The position numbers were made by a program, and so were the translations under genes. Below are positions 31,901 to 46,900 of a stretch of 64,000 nucleotides of DNA, in pieces (the first letter of the stretch is position 1; each line of letters begins with the position of its first letter). Source of the stretch: Enoplolaimus lenunculus. Its lineage: Eukaryota > Nematoda > Enoplea > Enoplida > Thoracostomopsidae. The stretch spans positions 62,001 through 126,000 of the forward strand of contig JASANG010002773.1 of assembly GCA_030248215.1 (NCBI GenBank). The letters are read 5' to 3'. The notes below the pieces were generated by a model. The model was not told the DNA's origin, ran no database searches, and saw only the letters and a list, made by a program, of their open reading frames with translations.

Positions 31901-34900
31901 ATGATGAGGTAATGAGTTTATTTTTATCCAGTTTACCAGTTTAGTTTGCAAAATTCACTACAACGATAATTTTCAACTCGAAAAAAATATACGCAAATGG
32001 AATTTGCGGATGGCAAAAAAAGTTTGTTTCTAAACGCATGGAATTTTAATTTGTAACATGCGCATAGTTTGAAACACAATTTCTGTATGCGGTTGCTTTG
32101 AATACTGAATTGAAAAATTGAACAGTCATGTTTGTCGGTGCGATACGTATTGCAGTTAATCTATTAGTGGTGATAAACTATTTTAGCGTATCTGGTCGTC
32201 TGGTTCAACCATTGCTTTCCTGATTTTTATAAGCAACCACAATTTTTCAACAATTAATAAAATGTTTTATTATTTCGCAGCCAAAAAAACCGCAAGACAT
32301 TTTAAGGCTGCTCGAAAATCTGCTCATAAGCATCAAGTTTTTTGTCTACAGGTACTAGTACTTTAGATTTTATAATCCTTTAACGATCCTAAACTATTCT
32401 TAACGAAAAAGGCAAACGTCTTAAGATGGACAGATACTAGGAGATTGGCATATCAGAGGCTTGAGAAGCACAAAAGAATCGAAGTAGGTTGTATGCGTAC
32501 AACTTGTATGTTTCACGAAACCATAAACAGGCCTTTGCCCCGCATACGTTTAATGTCTAAAAATAATCATTGCGAATTCGAGTGCAAGCTTAAACTTGTA
32601 TTTCAGAGAAAAAATTGAAAATATCCACACGGGAAAGCGTTTACGGACGACAGATTAAACTTTTTTATAAAATACAGCTTACACTGGTCTTTTCCCATGA
32701 TAGCTCCCAATTTTAGCTCATAATTGGTCGCTGATGATCCTAAAGCGAACGAATCATAATGTACAACAATGTTCTGATTGTCGTCTGTGACAATCTGTAT
32801 CAGTAGTTCGTTGTTTTTATTTGCCAAAAGCATGTCGTACATATTTTCCAGTCCTAAAACAACAAATGCGGTTAATGATGGTTACAGGTTAAATTAAATT
32901 AACAATTTAGCTCGAAATAATTGTAGTGTAAATTTCTAAAAATCAGATTTTTTGACAAATTTGCCGCAAACGAGACAACAGTATTATGGGTGTGATACAT
33001 TAAAATGTTTTACCAATTTTCGGTGTTTGTGAGTTTCAGATATATCATTACAGCTTCAGGGGCGTCAGCAGAATTTCATTTCGGAAGGTATAATTAAGTG
33101 TAAAATATTATTTTGCGAGCAATGCGAAAAGCGTTTTTCGTACCCCAGCAGGTCATTTTACAGCCTGTAAAAGTGCGTTCTTTGATCATTTCTAGGAATT
33201 TCAGGCTGGAGATATATCTTCCTATCGCCGTCGCGTACGCCCCAGCATACTTTTCGAATTTTTATTCCATTTTGGGACAATTTCTATAGGTTTTTTTAGT
33301 AAAAACTGTTGTGATTAAAACAGCAAAATGTTCAGAATCTATTTTAAATATACTAAATTTCTTAAATGTCCAAATAATTGCTATATTTTTTCAGCGAATT
33401 TAATAACTGCCATGCGCAAGGGTGCAAATTAAAGTAACCGGCGTTGCTGTGACATCAGTACGCGGCTTTAAAGGGGCCCCTGAAAAGTTTTCCTAAATAA
33501 AAAAATATAATATAAAAATATATTTTGACCCACGTTATTTGTTCAAGGCCCGGTTAATTCATGATCCGCTCCTAGTTTCGCATTTTCTGGCACTAAAAGT
33601 TTACTGTAACAGACTGACTGACTAACCTAACCAGTAAGTTCCGGTGCTTGGATTTCCAAAACCCCGTTCATAATCGTTCCATGTACGAAAAAAATCGTTA
33701 TCTTTACTTGACGCGGCATCTCGTTTGTTAAATATCTAAATTTTTAAACCGGTAGCATTCACGATATCAAAATAGGTTACTATCAGTCTCGTTAACAAAA
33801 GTATGCAACTTTGGCTCGTCCGCACAATAAAGAATGTACCTGACCCGGAGGGCCCTGTGTACCCTGCATAGTTTTTGTTAAGTGCCTTATAAAAATTGAA
33901 AAGTGCTATGCCTGATTGTTTTAATTAACAACTGTTTTAATTTAAATCTCTAAATCAAGAGTACGATTTTGTGTTAGTAAACAACTAAGCTAAAAAACGA
34001 ATCATCTGAACTACATAACTCTTGTGTCCAGCCGTTAAACTGCTCTGCTGCATCTTTTATTCTTGTTATAAAGGGTTCATTTCGATTCAATTTTGCCACA
34101 ATTCACTTTTATCAACGAAATAGCAATTTAAAATTTGAGACTTCAAAGCACGCTTGATTGGAATCGGGAAACAAAAATTACTCGGAATTTCACCCGTAAT
34201 CAACCATGGCATTTATCAGCTGCAAAATAGTGGACAATACGGTAGTTTTACGTCTAGAAACTCCGAATGGCACAAGCCGAACAGCTCGCCAGCGTAGCGA
34301 GCGGTGACACCAAACACAATTTTAGTACGAATTTAACCAAAAAGTCTTGGTTTTGATCTCTGTTTCGGGGATTGAGTCTGGGTGTCCCCATATTTGGATC
34401 CACCAGTGCCATACTGTTATGTGAAATTCAACGTACCGTCCAGCCACCGTTCGATACTTGAAAATCACACATCAACTGTAGTTTGCAACTTTCAAGTTCG
34501 TTCGGAATACAATCAGGTTTATCAACTTCAACCACAGTTGGATTTTCACTCAATTCACAGACTTGTTTGTTGTCAGTGCATTCATCATTTTTCGCTTCAA
34601 TGGTTGAACAATCGTATGGTGTTTCTGAAACAATAAAGCTCGTACAAAGCCAAACATTTCAGACGAAATAATATATTTCAGAGGGCATATGGATATTAGC
34701 CAGTGATTATAGACGCCTGTAAAACTATTTCGAGACAGCTGTCGAATATTTTGTGACAAAAAATCAAACAATTTTATTTATAATTACACAGTAAAATTAT
34801 ACTTGATCAGTTTAGTTATATATAACCTGAATGATGCACGCAACGACGGTCTACGATTACGTCCTTTTCACGACATCCACATTGAAAAGAAACAACTCTC

Positions 34901-37900
34901 GGATCGTAAACGCACTGCTTTGCTTTTTGAGCACATGAACGCGCTAAATCGTTGCACGAATCTAAAACACAGCGAAATGAATTTGTGTTTTCTAAATAGA
35001 TTGCAACTATTAATTCGCGGCGCGTAAACTTTCTTAATACAAAACATCAAATATAAAATACCTCACGAAAAGGCAAATAGCAGTTGAATATCGAACATGA
35101 AAACAATTTGAACACTCAACACAATCGTATTTTAACAAAAAACAAAACAGTTTTCTTAAATTTCTGTTCCTGCTCATAACTGACAAAATATCTAACTCGC
35201 ATTTAATTAAAATTTCGTTGTCACAAAAGTATTGTTCTGTGATTTGTTGGCTCTCCTATTTCGTGCGTATTATAATTTTACGAATTTTCAATGAGCTTTT
35301 TTCGTCATTACAAAATATCTTCAGTGACGGATTACTAAATCTTAATGCAAAAATTTAGTTTTGTGCTATTCCGGTGGTGTTTCTGATCTCTGCTGGAAAC
35401 ACAACAGGCTGGGAGCCCCGTCCATGGATCCACCAGCAAACATCACTATTTATCTAACCTTCATCTGATTTATCCGGACAATCCGCAATACCATCCATTA
35501 TCTGTCGAGTGTCCACACATTTAGATGCATTCGGGCATGCATATTGACCCCGCGAAGTACAATACTGACCCGCTAAACGAAAAGCAGTCAAATAATCATT
35601 GAAACAAATGTATAATGCAATCAGCGAATATTTTATTACTGTCAACATTCAACGATATCGATACGTTATTAATTTCAATAATGGGTTGGTTTATGATATC
35701 CTACTTAAGGATTTACTTTAGGTTTTGCTTAAGTATTCGCTTAAAGTTGCTCGCTTAAGTAAATATTTAAATTTTTTACAAAAACACAGAAGTGTTACTT
35801 TGTGTGTCAGTACGACAAGAAAATTGCGTAATTTTACTTTATATCAAATACGTACCTTGAGTTAGCAAGCACCCATTCTAAAACTGTTAAACTGTACAAT
35901 GTCATACAGTTTTCTTTGACTTAAGTATCTACTTAATTAACAATTAACTTTAATACGCTTTTAGCAACCAAAAATTGTTTCAGTATTTAAGCGGGCCTAA
36001 CGTTTTAACGGACGGGGGCAACCTGGAGCACGTTTTGCTTCTATTACAATAGCTGTTAACATATTGTCTGGCGTTGACCTGGTATTAAATTTAAAAAATT
36101 CGAATTGTTTGCTATCCTGATGTGAAATTCACTGTTTGTTCTGTAATATCATATGATATTCGAAATATTGTTCGTCAGTCTGAAATGACATGTTTGTAAT
36201 AGTCTGCAAGGTTGTAGCAAACTAATTTGAATGTCCTCTAGAATATCATTTGATACTAAAATTTAAAGTTCGAATTATATATTTCTACATAGGAATATTT
36301 TTAGGCAAAATTTCCGTAAGAAACAAAAAACACAAACTAATTCAGTATTTGAAATCACATAAAGCTGAACTATCTAACTTTTTGAGCGAAGCGAAACTCC
36401 GAGCGAAGCTCGGAGTTTCGCGAAGCGTTTTATGTTTTGTACTTGGGGGTCGAAAGGTGGATGTCCGTCTGTCCGTCTGTCCGTCCGAAAAGAATCTCAG
36501 GAACGGCTGAACCGATTTTGATAAACTTTTTTTGTTTGAAAGCCAAACCTCGCATTGGGGTTTTAAAATTGCAAGCCGTTTAGTAGCTACAGGCTAATTT
36601 GCATAATTAAACAAGCCTAAATTAGGACTTTCCATAATATTTCACTAATTATTACAGTTAGAAGCAATCTATTTTTAGCATTAAAGGGTTTTTGGGTGCG
36701 AGGAATCTACGTAGACTGTTTACAAACCTCCAAACCCGATGATTGAGCAGTTAGCTAATAGATAATTTGCATACTAGTATAGGTTATAAGCCTAAATTAG
36801 GACTTTTTACAATATTTCACTAATTATTAAGGTTAAAAGCAATATAATTTCAGTACTAAAGGGTGTTTAGGTGCATGGAATTTGAATAAATAGTTTACAA
36901 ACATCCAAAACCGATAATCGAATAGCTAGCTGATACCTAATTTGCATATTAGCTTAATTAACAAGGCAAAACTATGACTTTTTAAATTCTTTCAATAATT
37001 TTTAGGGTGGCTGAAGGGTTTTTGGGTGCGAGGAATCTGAGGAAATTGTTTACAAACCTCCAAAACCGATAAATGAATAGTTAGCTAATAACTAATTTGC
37101 ATATTACCTTAATTGCTTACGTGTGTTCGAGCTTCGCTCAATAAATGTAGTCCCACTACGACTGGTAGTATATTATTAGTGCACACAAATTACATTGTCC
37201 TGCGCAATACGTATATCACCACGGGACATTTATGCGAATATCATGTGATATACGGTAGAATTTTGGAATATCATGTGATATTCGCATAATGTCCCGTGGT
37301 ATCAATGACATATGGCTGTTTGTATGCGATGACTACTGAAGCTCAGGGATTTGTAAGCCAATGCCACGTGACATTTACATTTTGTCTACATAGTCGCTAT
37401 TCAGATCACATTTCATATTGACGTGGTATCAAAGGGACAAAAGTGTTCCGGGCGGCCCCAGTCATAACGTGAACCTATATTAATTAGCAAACACTCCAGC
37501 GCAGGATACAATTCTTGGATTTCTCTTTATATCTGCTCTTAGCGGTTTTCTGTACGAAGCCTATAATATCTAGCCAACAAAGGGTCGAAAGAGATGTAGA
37601 ATAAAACCAACGAAGCAAACGTCGCAAGCGAGAAATTAGGCAGACGGGCTAGAGCTACATAGTTAGCAAAATATAGGTACTGCACGTAATTTTTAGACGC
37701 TGGGGGGCATGACCCGCGTTCCCCAGTCAGGGTTGAAACCGGCCCGGGCTAAATGTTGGGACCGCATGGTTACGTTCTGCAAAAATTTCGAAGGAAAGTT
37801 TCTTGAGTCCCTAAATGGCAATAATTTGCATCTATACTGATGTAAAAAGTTTTGTAGTTCACTGTACTAACAAGCGAGTTTGTTAGTTATCTAGAACCTT

Positions 37901-40900
37901 GAACCCAAACTTTGGGCCCGTACGCTGAAATAATTCGGACCAGTGTGTGACCTCTTTTTGTCCGATGAGCTCATGAAACAGACCGCTGGTTTGGTATTGT
38001 AATAAGATTGAGATATTTATTTTTGAACCGTAATTCTTTTCAATTTTCATAAATACTGCTGTCATGGCGTAACCAAGATTTTGAAAAGCGAGGCACGTTC
38101 TGTAAAAATTTCGGAGAGTTTCTTGAGTCCCTAAATCGCAATCATTTACACCTATGCGAATGTAAAATGTTTCATAGTTCACTGTACTAACAAGCGACCC
38201 TGCTGATTATCTAGAATCTTGAACTGCCGACGTTTCTGCTGCTAGTTCAAGAAATCCGTTAATTGCTGGCGTGAAAACATAATGTTACTTCTATTGTTAT
38301 CCAAGCTCCCTAGATACATACTTGGTTTACAAGCTATTACGGACGAATATGAGCGGCATTTTAGTGAAAGTGGCAACGTACCGGGAATCGAAGCCTTTTG
38401 TATCCGTCTGTTGTTGGAGTTCTGGTGGCTCAGAAGGGAACTCTGGACTGAACAATATTTGGTGAAATATAAAAAATAGTGTAATGTTTATATGGTTTGT
38501 TTTATGTCTTCCTTCTGCTCTAAACTTCTATAAAATTCGAGGGTCCGGGACCAATCCGTCCGAGCTCGGGCCGAGCGTGAAGAACCCGGGCCGGGCCCTG
38601 ATCCTAAAAATAAGGCCGCTTCCAATTCTGTCTCCAGCTACCATGTCACTGTTCAGTATATCTACCACAATTCTATTATCTTCAACATTTCTAATTTTAC
38701 AGACGCAAAAAAACAACCATACTTGTCAGGCACGAATCAATGCCGTTGCCCATATAACCATGAACGCACTGGCACTGAAAACGATCAGAATCTGAGTTTG
38801 CCACACATTCTGCGTTTTGAACACACGTTGACTCATTAGGTTCGCACGAATCTGTAACAATTCTGAGGCTGGTCTAAACGCGGTTCGTTGAGTGTCCTTG
38901 AACTTTCTTTCTTAACTTTGCGGCATGGGAACTATACAAATATAATTCGCTCGTGTTTACTATTCCTTGAATTTCTATACAGTAAGTTCAGTGGATCTCA
39001 ACTCAATTATTTGACTTAAATGTTATAGATATACCTGTGAAAATTAAGCTACCGCTACCCACGTCATTTTGAACAGAGCACAATATTAATAGTACGGGTT
39101 TATTTCAACTTGACGAAGACTTTTTAATATTCGCTAACGTAACAATTGAATTTTGTAGTAAATCGGACACACAACCAAAAACGGCTTTTATATAAAATAA
39201 ACTTAAAAAACGGCAAACATTTGTGCAGCCAAACAAATGACACCTGTTAAGCTCAGGATTCGTGATCGAGTATCGAGTTGATAAATGCGCAAAATTTATT
39301 ATGTACTTTGAAGGTTTTGAGAATGTTTCTTTTGGAAATCGAACATACGTAATTTATATGATTGGAAGTTTGATAGAAGATCGAACTGTATTGTTCGACC
39401 ATTTTTTTGCTTTGGTATCAAATACAGGTTTGTAGCGAAGGGTGGGCCAGGGGGGATCAGCCCCCCTGGATAATTTTTAGCCCCCCTCCTAGAAAATTTT
39501 TAACCTTGCTTGTTGTAACAGCGTCTGCCTGACACGCAGAAGGTCGCTAGTTCGAAATCACCCGTAACCCGCTTTTCCAGCTGCTTGGTAGAAAGGTGTG
39601 ATGTCATTCAGTTCCGACCTAGACTGACACTTGTAATTCATTGAAAACCCTTGAATACCCATCCAGAATTTTTTAGCTCCCTAGCAAGGTGAGCTCCCCA
39701 CAGGCCTAATCAAGCATTAAATTATTTTTCAACAAATAATGGCTTAAAATTGCATTATAATGTAGAACCCATCTTGAAATTTCTTCAATTTGAAAAAATA
39801 ACTGTTAGGATGTTTTATTTTCTGTCAAACTTATTACACATTGAGATGTTAGTGCGATTTAGTAAATTTCAATTCTAATGTTTTCCAAATTTAAAGGTAT
39901 TGGTTCAAATATGTGTACAAGATATAAACTTGTATGATAGGTAAATCTTACCTGGGTGTCGAACGCACATGTAATTGTCGACAACATACCCAGGTGGGCA
40001 ACCACAGCCAAATGTTAGAGATTTTGGATTGAAAGCACACGCATTCGTGTTCCCACAACGTATTCGATTGTTTGAGCAATAATCTAAAATCAATTGAAAA
40101 CATACGACTTACTACGTAAATACATACTAAGTAATTACTTAACCATTTTGTCGTTTTTACAGCGTACTTAAGTTAAGTAAATGCTTAAGCCGGTGATTAA
40201 ATTTGATATATTACAAATTAACCGTCAAGTACACTAACATTGGTCTAATTGAAATTGTAGACTCATCGTGTCTCATTAATACAAAGCAAAAGTAACACTT
40301 TCTTGTTATGACAATGGCTGACATTTGACACTAATTTGTTATCGCTCAAAAATTTAAGTTTTTACTTAAGTCGGCGAGTTAAGTAATCACTTAAGTATAA
40401 CTTAAATAAAAACTTAAGTAAGGTTTCAAAAACCCAGCCATTAGAACGTACATATGTTCGGCGTTCTAGCGTTAGTTACATAGATTTCTCAGTCGTCGAA
40501 ACTTAATCAATGATTAATTTTATTTGTCGTATATCTCGCTATATTGCAATAGTTTTAAGATAGTATTTGGACGATTTTAGCTGGGCATTTGTTTTTTATC
40601 CATTACAAGTTTGACTCAATCGACATACACATAAAAACCTTCAACGGCTTAAAATTGTTAAATAAAAATAACAAATGCTGAATTTTACAGAACGCATTTC
40701 TTCCTACAATATACGCCCCATAATACTCGGTTCGAATTAAAATTACACCATAACGCGATCTATAATATTACGAATATAACTGTGAACACGAAAGGTAATA
40801 TTGAGAAAACCGAAATTGAAAATCGGAAACACAACTTGTATAATTGAGAAAACTGAAGATGTAACTGAGAAGTAACATTTGGAATTGAGCAAATCGAAAA

Positions 40901-43900
40901 TGTAATTAAGAAAACGGAAAATTTAATTGCGTAAGCCATATATTTCAGTGACCCGAATAAGAGGGGGAACTGATATATATTTGGACTCTCCAGAGGTTAC
41001 CCCTCTGTTATTCGGTTACGCGCAGTTATTTATTTTTAACCAACCCTTTCTTAGTGCTATATATTCGGTATTGCAACTATCCGTTGAATTACACGTTAAT
41101 TTGTCTTGCATCAAAACCTTGAGCGACAATGCAAGGTTATACTTAAGAATGTTCTTTCAAAATTGAGTATGCTTTAAAGTTACAAACCCAACTGTATTTG
41201 GTGTGGAGTCATTTACACACTACAATTGGGATAATTGACATTTATGTACTCTAATTAAGGTTTATGGACTCTATCCGCTTACGGGTTCTTATTAGGGATA
41301 CAGATTCCTATTGATTGGAACTCAAAATGGGAAGCCCCCTTATTAACCGCGTCTTATACGGGTCACTACAGTAAGCAATTCACAAAACCGAAGATGTAAT
41401 TGCGAAAATCATAACTGATGACGAAAACGAGAAAACCGAATTTGTAAATGAGAAATAGGTAACGGAAAATGAATTTCTTAATAGGGTGAAAAATACACAG
41501 ATTACGGACTTAACACATAAAAAATCAATTGTGTCCCGGTAGTTTACATCAGAACTGAAAGCATCAGGGTGCATTTAGAGGCCTGCCTTCGGCTTTGACT
41601 CCGGTAGAAATTTTGCAAAAGGTTGCGACGAATTTGGTAATGAAATTATTCGAATAATTTGCAATTCTTTTATTTTTCAACTTGCGTTTGTTTTTTGAAA
41701 AATGTTTTTGTAGTATGAAACTTACTAATTTTTTAACATTTTCGACCCATTAGACAATTCAGCATTCTGGGGGGGGGCAAAAAAGTATCAGGAAAAGCAA
41801 GTAGGAATTTCACATGGCCTAAAAGCGGAGTTAAAACATTTCTACTGAGCGTAAGTGTTAGCCCCCGCTTTGATACCTTCGTCAGAATTATCTGGACAAT
41901 CAGAAACTCCATCCATTACGTTTTCTGCATCGACGCATTTGCTGACTTTGGCACAGCTGAACATTTTTCGGGCTCCACAGTACGTTTCGCCTTAAATTAC
42001 CATACAAGTTCATATCAAATGAGAACAAATTTTAAAACGACCACCATTTTTTTAAAATATTTTCAATCTTTTCGAGTTGGCTAAAAAAAATTTCAAATTT
42101 TTGACAACGGTTCACCAGAAATATAACAGTAAACAAAGCTAAATGAGGACGAGCTTAGCGATTGAGAAACCCAGTGCAATTTTAGTATTAAATGTTATTA
42201 CAAAATTTTAGTTTTGATTCCTGTTGGTGCCATTTCCTTGGAGGGACCCTGATCGGATTCGCCAGTAAAAAATAGACATACCCGTCTCACATGTAACACC
42301 GTCTCCAAAGTAACCCGATTCACAAACACACCGATGCGTATTATCTTCTGCGTTTGGCTCACAAATAGCGTTTTTATCGCATTTGTTTGGATCATTTTTG
42401 CACGAAGCTATAAAATTTTCCATTACCATTTTCAGTTTGATAGAATGATAGAATACTGCGAACATTTTGACAACTGGGCTCTTCAAAATTTTCGGTTGCA
42501 CAAAAGACTTTAATTAAAAACGTGATTCAGTGTTAAAGCTGAGAATTTGTGCTATCGAAAATGAAGTTGCATTTATTGTGCCTACACAAATCCAATGGTA
42601 AGTTTAGACATTTTATACAGTCAGTTACAATTATGAACAAGAGTTGATTGGTGTTACAGATCGAATTCACCGCTGGTAACAAACTGTACTTTTTGTGGCC
42701 ACCGCTTGCTGCATGTTTTAAAACCAATACCATCTAAAAGGATAGAGTAGGTACACAGGGCTGTGCGTAGCGACACTCTCCTCGCGTCCTCAGGGTCGAA
42801 AAAAATCCGAGTTAGGACCAGGCGATGGAACACACTATTAGGGTTAAAGACTCGATTTGATTTAAAACAAACGTTTTTGAGGAGTTAGAGAGTACAAAAC
42901 ATGCGCCTCACTATTCGTTCTCTTTGTTGGCGAATTTTTTCTTACGGTGGCCTTGTAGCAGATGCTTAGACTCGGCAACAACACTTTTCATCATTACAAA
43001 ATTAACCTATTTCCAATATTAAGTTCCTGAAGTATAGGTTTCGAAGGTGGATCGGGCTACTCTGGTACAGCCATGGCAGTATAAAGTTTTTGTTGGCAGA
43101 AAAAATAATACACAACGGCGGTTCAAGGAATTTATAACAGGGGGCCGGGGTAGCAAATGTTATGAAACGCAAAATTGTAAGGTAGGGACGTTATCATTTT
43201 ATCACCAAAAAACTTTGTGAGGTAGCAGGGCCGCGGCTGAAATCTTATACGAGCCATCCCCCCCCCCGGCGCGAGATAGCGCCCCCTATTACGGTATCAA
43301 CCAGAAGTACAGCAGCTCATTGTAAACACGGGGCATATACACAGGGTTAATATATAATGACAAAAAAACTCGTGATCAAATCAACGGAAAAGCCAAATAA
43401 GCATGTATAACGCAATGGTTAATCTGAATTGCTGCCAAGGAAATAAAAAATTCCTAAATGACGTGGTGGATTAATTTTAGCAGTCTCCCCGCACCGACAC
43501 CCTCAAGGTTCCACGCTGATATTAATACATGTCACGCAAACGTTGTTTTCAATGATATAGTTTTCAGGGCATCCGCATCCAAAGGAATGCGTAGCTGGAT
43601 TGTAAGCACATGTTGTAGACTCGAGTGTTGCATCTGTTCCCTGGTCTGGGCAACTGATTCGTTGTGCGGTGCAGAAATCTTCAAAAAATGCAAAAACACT
43701 GACGTCTAAAATATTATCGTTGATGTCAACAAAACATAGTTGAATCAACAAATAAAAGTAAACAATTTTATATTGAATATTTGAACAGAAAGTAAATTAG
43801 TTTAAAAATTACCTTTCGAATTTCAATTGTTGCGCTCTACTTTACTGTGCCGGACGCCGCCGCGAGCCGCCGCCGGCCGCTGGTGCACGCCGGCGCACGG

Positions 43901-46900
43901 CGCTATGCCTTGCTAATCATATGAACACGATAGTGTTCATATATATGATTCGCGCATCTCAAGCGCGTATTTTCAGTTTAGTTCGCATGTTGGTGCTCAA
44001 GTGATATCATACCTGTATCGTTTAAATTTTGTACACTGGTATCCTGGTACGTAGGGAATATTTGTGCCAAAGGATTTTGCAAACCAGTGTGGTCTTCAAT
44101 AGTTACGGTCAAAAAACTCCTTACAGAAAGTACACGAAATTTTTCATTTTGGTTCAACACTTTTTACACGTTAGCTATGTAATTTTACGATTATAACTTT
44201 CACCACTTTATACAGCTTACGGTTGGTTTCCCCCAGTCGGTTTCACCCCAACGGTTGGTTTCACCCCAACGGTTGGTTTTGCCCCAACGGTTGGTTTCAC
44301 CCCAACGGTTGGTTTTGCCCCAACGGTTGGTTTCATCCCAACGGTTGGTTTCACACCAACAGTCGGTTCCACCCCAACGGTTGGTTTTACCCCAACGGTT
44401 GGTTTCACCCCAACAGTCGGTTCCACCCCAACGGTTGGTTTCACCCCAACGGCTGGTTTCACCCCAACGGTTGGTTTTGCCCCAACGGTTGGTTTCACCC
44501 CAACAGTCGGTTTCACCCCAACGGTTGGTTTCACCCCAACGGTTGGTTTCACCCCAACGGTTGGTTTCACCCCAACGGTTGGTTTCACCCCAACGGTTGG
44601 TTTTGCCCCAACGGTTGGTTTCACCCCAACGGTTGGTTTCACCCCAACAGTCGGTTCCACACCAACGGTTGGTTTTACCCCAACTGGTTTGACACCAACG
44701 GTTGGTTTTACTCCAACGGTGGGCTTCACCCCAACGGTTGGTTTCACTCCAACGATCGGTTCACCCCAACGATTGGTTTCACCCCAACGGTTGGTTTTGC
44801 CCCAACGGTTGGTTTTGCCCCAACGGTTGGTTTCACCCCAACGGTTGGTTTCACCCCAACAGTCGGTTCCACCCCCAACGGTTGGTTTTACCCCAACGGT
44901 TGGTTTCACCCCAACAGTCGGTTCCACCAACGGTTGGTTTCACCCCAACGGTTGGTTTCACCCCAATGGTTGGTTTCACCCCAACGGTTGGTTTCACCCC
45001 AACGGTTGGTTTTGCCCCAACGGTTGGTTTTGCCCCAACGGTTGGTTTTGCCCCAACGGTTGGTTTTGCCCCAACGGTTTGTTTTGCACCAACGGTTGGT
45101 TTCACCCCAACGGTTGGTTTCACCCCAACGGTTGGTTTCACCCCAACGGTTGGATTCACCTCAACGGTTGGTTTCACACCAACGGTTGGTTTTACTCCAA
45201 CGGTGGGCTACACCCCAACGGTTGGTTTCACTCCAACGATCGGTTCACCCCAACGATTGGTTTCATCCTAACGGTTGGTTTTACCCAAATGGTTGGTTTC
45301 ACCCCAACGGTCGTTTTCACCCCAACAGTCGGTTTCACCCCAACGGTTGTTTTCACCCCAACAGTCGGTTTCACCCCAACGGTTGGTTTCACCCCAACGG
45401 TTGGTTTCACCCCAACGGTTGGTTTTGCCCCAACGGTTGGTTTTGCCCCAACGGTTGGTTTTGCACCAACGGTTGGTTTCACCCCAACGGTTGGTTTCAC
45501 CCCAACGGTTGGTTTCACCCCAACGGTTGGATTCACCTCAACGGTTGGTTTCACACCAACGGTTGGTTTTGCCCCAACGGTTGGTTTCACCCCAACAGTC
45601 GGTTTCACCCCAACGGTTGGTTTCACCCCAACGGTTGGTTTCACCCCAACGGTTGGTTTCACCCCAACGGTTGGTTTCACCCCAACGGTTGGTTTTGCCC
45701 CAACGGTTGGTTTCACCCCAACGGTTGGTTTCACCCCAACAGTCGGTTCCACACCAACGGTTGGTTTTACCCCAACTGGTTTGACACCAACGGTTGGTTT
45801 TACTCCAACGGTGGGCTTCACCCCAACGGTTGGTTTCACTCCAACGATCGGTTCACCCCAACGATTGGTTTCACCCCAACGGTTGGTTTTGCCCCAACGG
45901 TTGGTTTTGCCCCAACGGTTGGTTTCACCCCAACGGTTGGTTTCACCCCAACAGTCGGTTCCACCCCCAACGGTTGGTTTTACCCCAACGGTTGGTTTCA
46001 CCCCAACAGTCGGTTCCACCAACGGTTGGTTTCACCCCAACGGTTGGTTTCACCCCAATGGTTGGTTTCACCCCAACGGTTGGTTTCACCCCAACGGTTG
46101 GTTTTGCCCCAACGGTTGGTTTTGCCCCAACGGTTGGTTTTGCCCCAACGGTTGGTTTTGCCCCAACGGTTGGTTTTGCACCAACGGTTGGTTTCACCCC
46201 AACGGTTGGTTTCACCCCAACGGTTGGTTTCACCCCAACGGTTGGATTCACCTCAACGGTTGGTTTCACACCAACGGTTGGTTTTACTCCAACGGTGGGC
46301 TTCACCCCAACGGTTGATTTCACTCCAACGATCGGTTCACCCCAACGATTGGTTTCATCCTAACGGTTGGTTTTACCCAAATGGTTGGTTTCACCCCAAC
46401 GGTCGTTTTCACCCCAACAGTCGGTTTCACCCCAACGGTTGTTTTCACCCCAACAGTCGGTTTCACCCCAACGGTTGGTTTCACCCCAACGGTTGATTTC
46501 ACCCCAACGGTTGGTTTTGCCCCAACGGTTGGTTTTGCCCCAACGGTTGGTTTTGCACCAACGGTTGGTTTCACCCCAACGGTTGGTTTCACCCCAACGG
46601 TTGGTTTCACCCCAACGGTTGGATTCACCTCAACGGTTGGTTTCACACCAACGGTTGGTTTTACTCCAACGGTGGGCTTCACCCCAACGGTTGGTTTCAC
46701 TCCAACGGTTGGTTTTGCCCCAACGGTTGGTTTTGCCCCAACGGTTGGTTTTGCACCAACGGTTGGTTTCACCCCAACGGTTGGTTTCACCCCAACGGTT
46801 GGTTTCACCCCAACGGTTGGTTTCACCCCAACGGTTGGATTCACCTCAACGGTTGGTTTCACACCAACGGTTGGTTTTACTCCAACGGTGGGCTTCACCC

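Larger units (their letters stand above)
35573..38722. other. 3.1-kb intron of gene A
   Basis: No exon-like sequence found. It contains the mobile element at 36384, the hairpin at 37219 and the direct repeat at 37778. Confidence 0.55.

Noticed and set aside
38484-38795. Plus-strand 103-codon frame near 38.5 kb
   Set aside because: It is largely antisense to the EGFa exon at 38723-38851 and has no coding character of its own.
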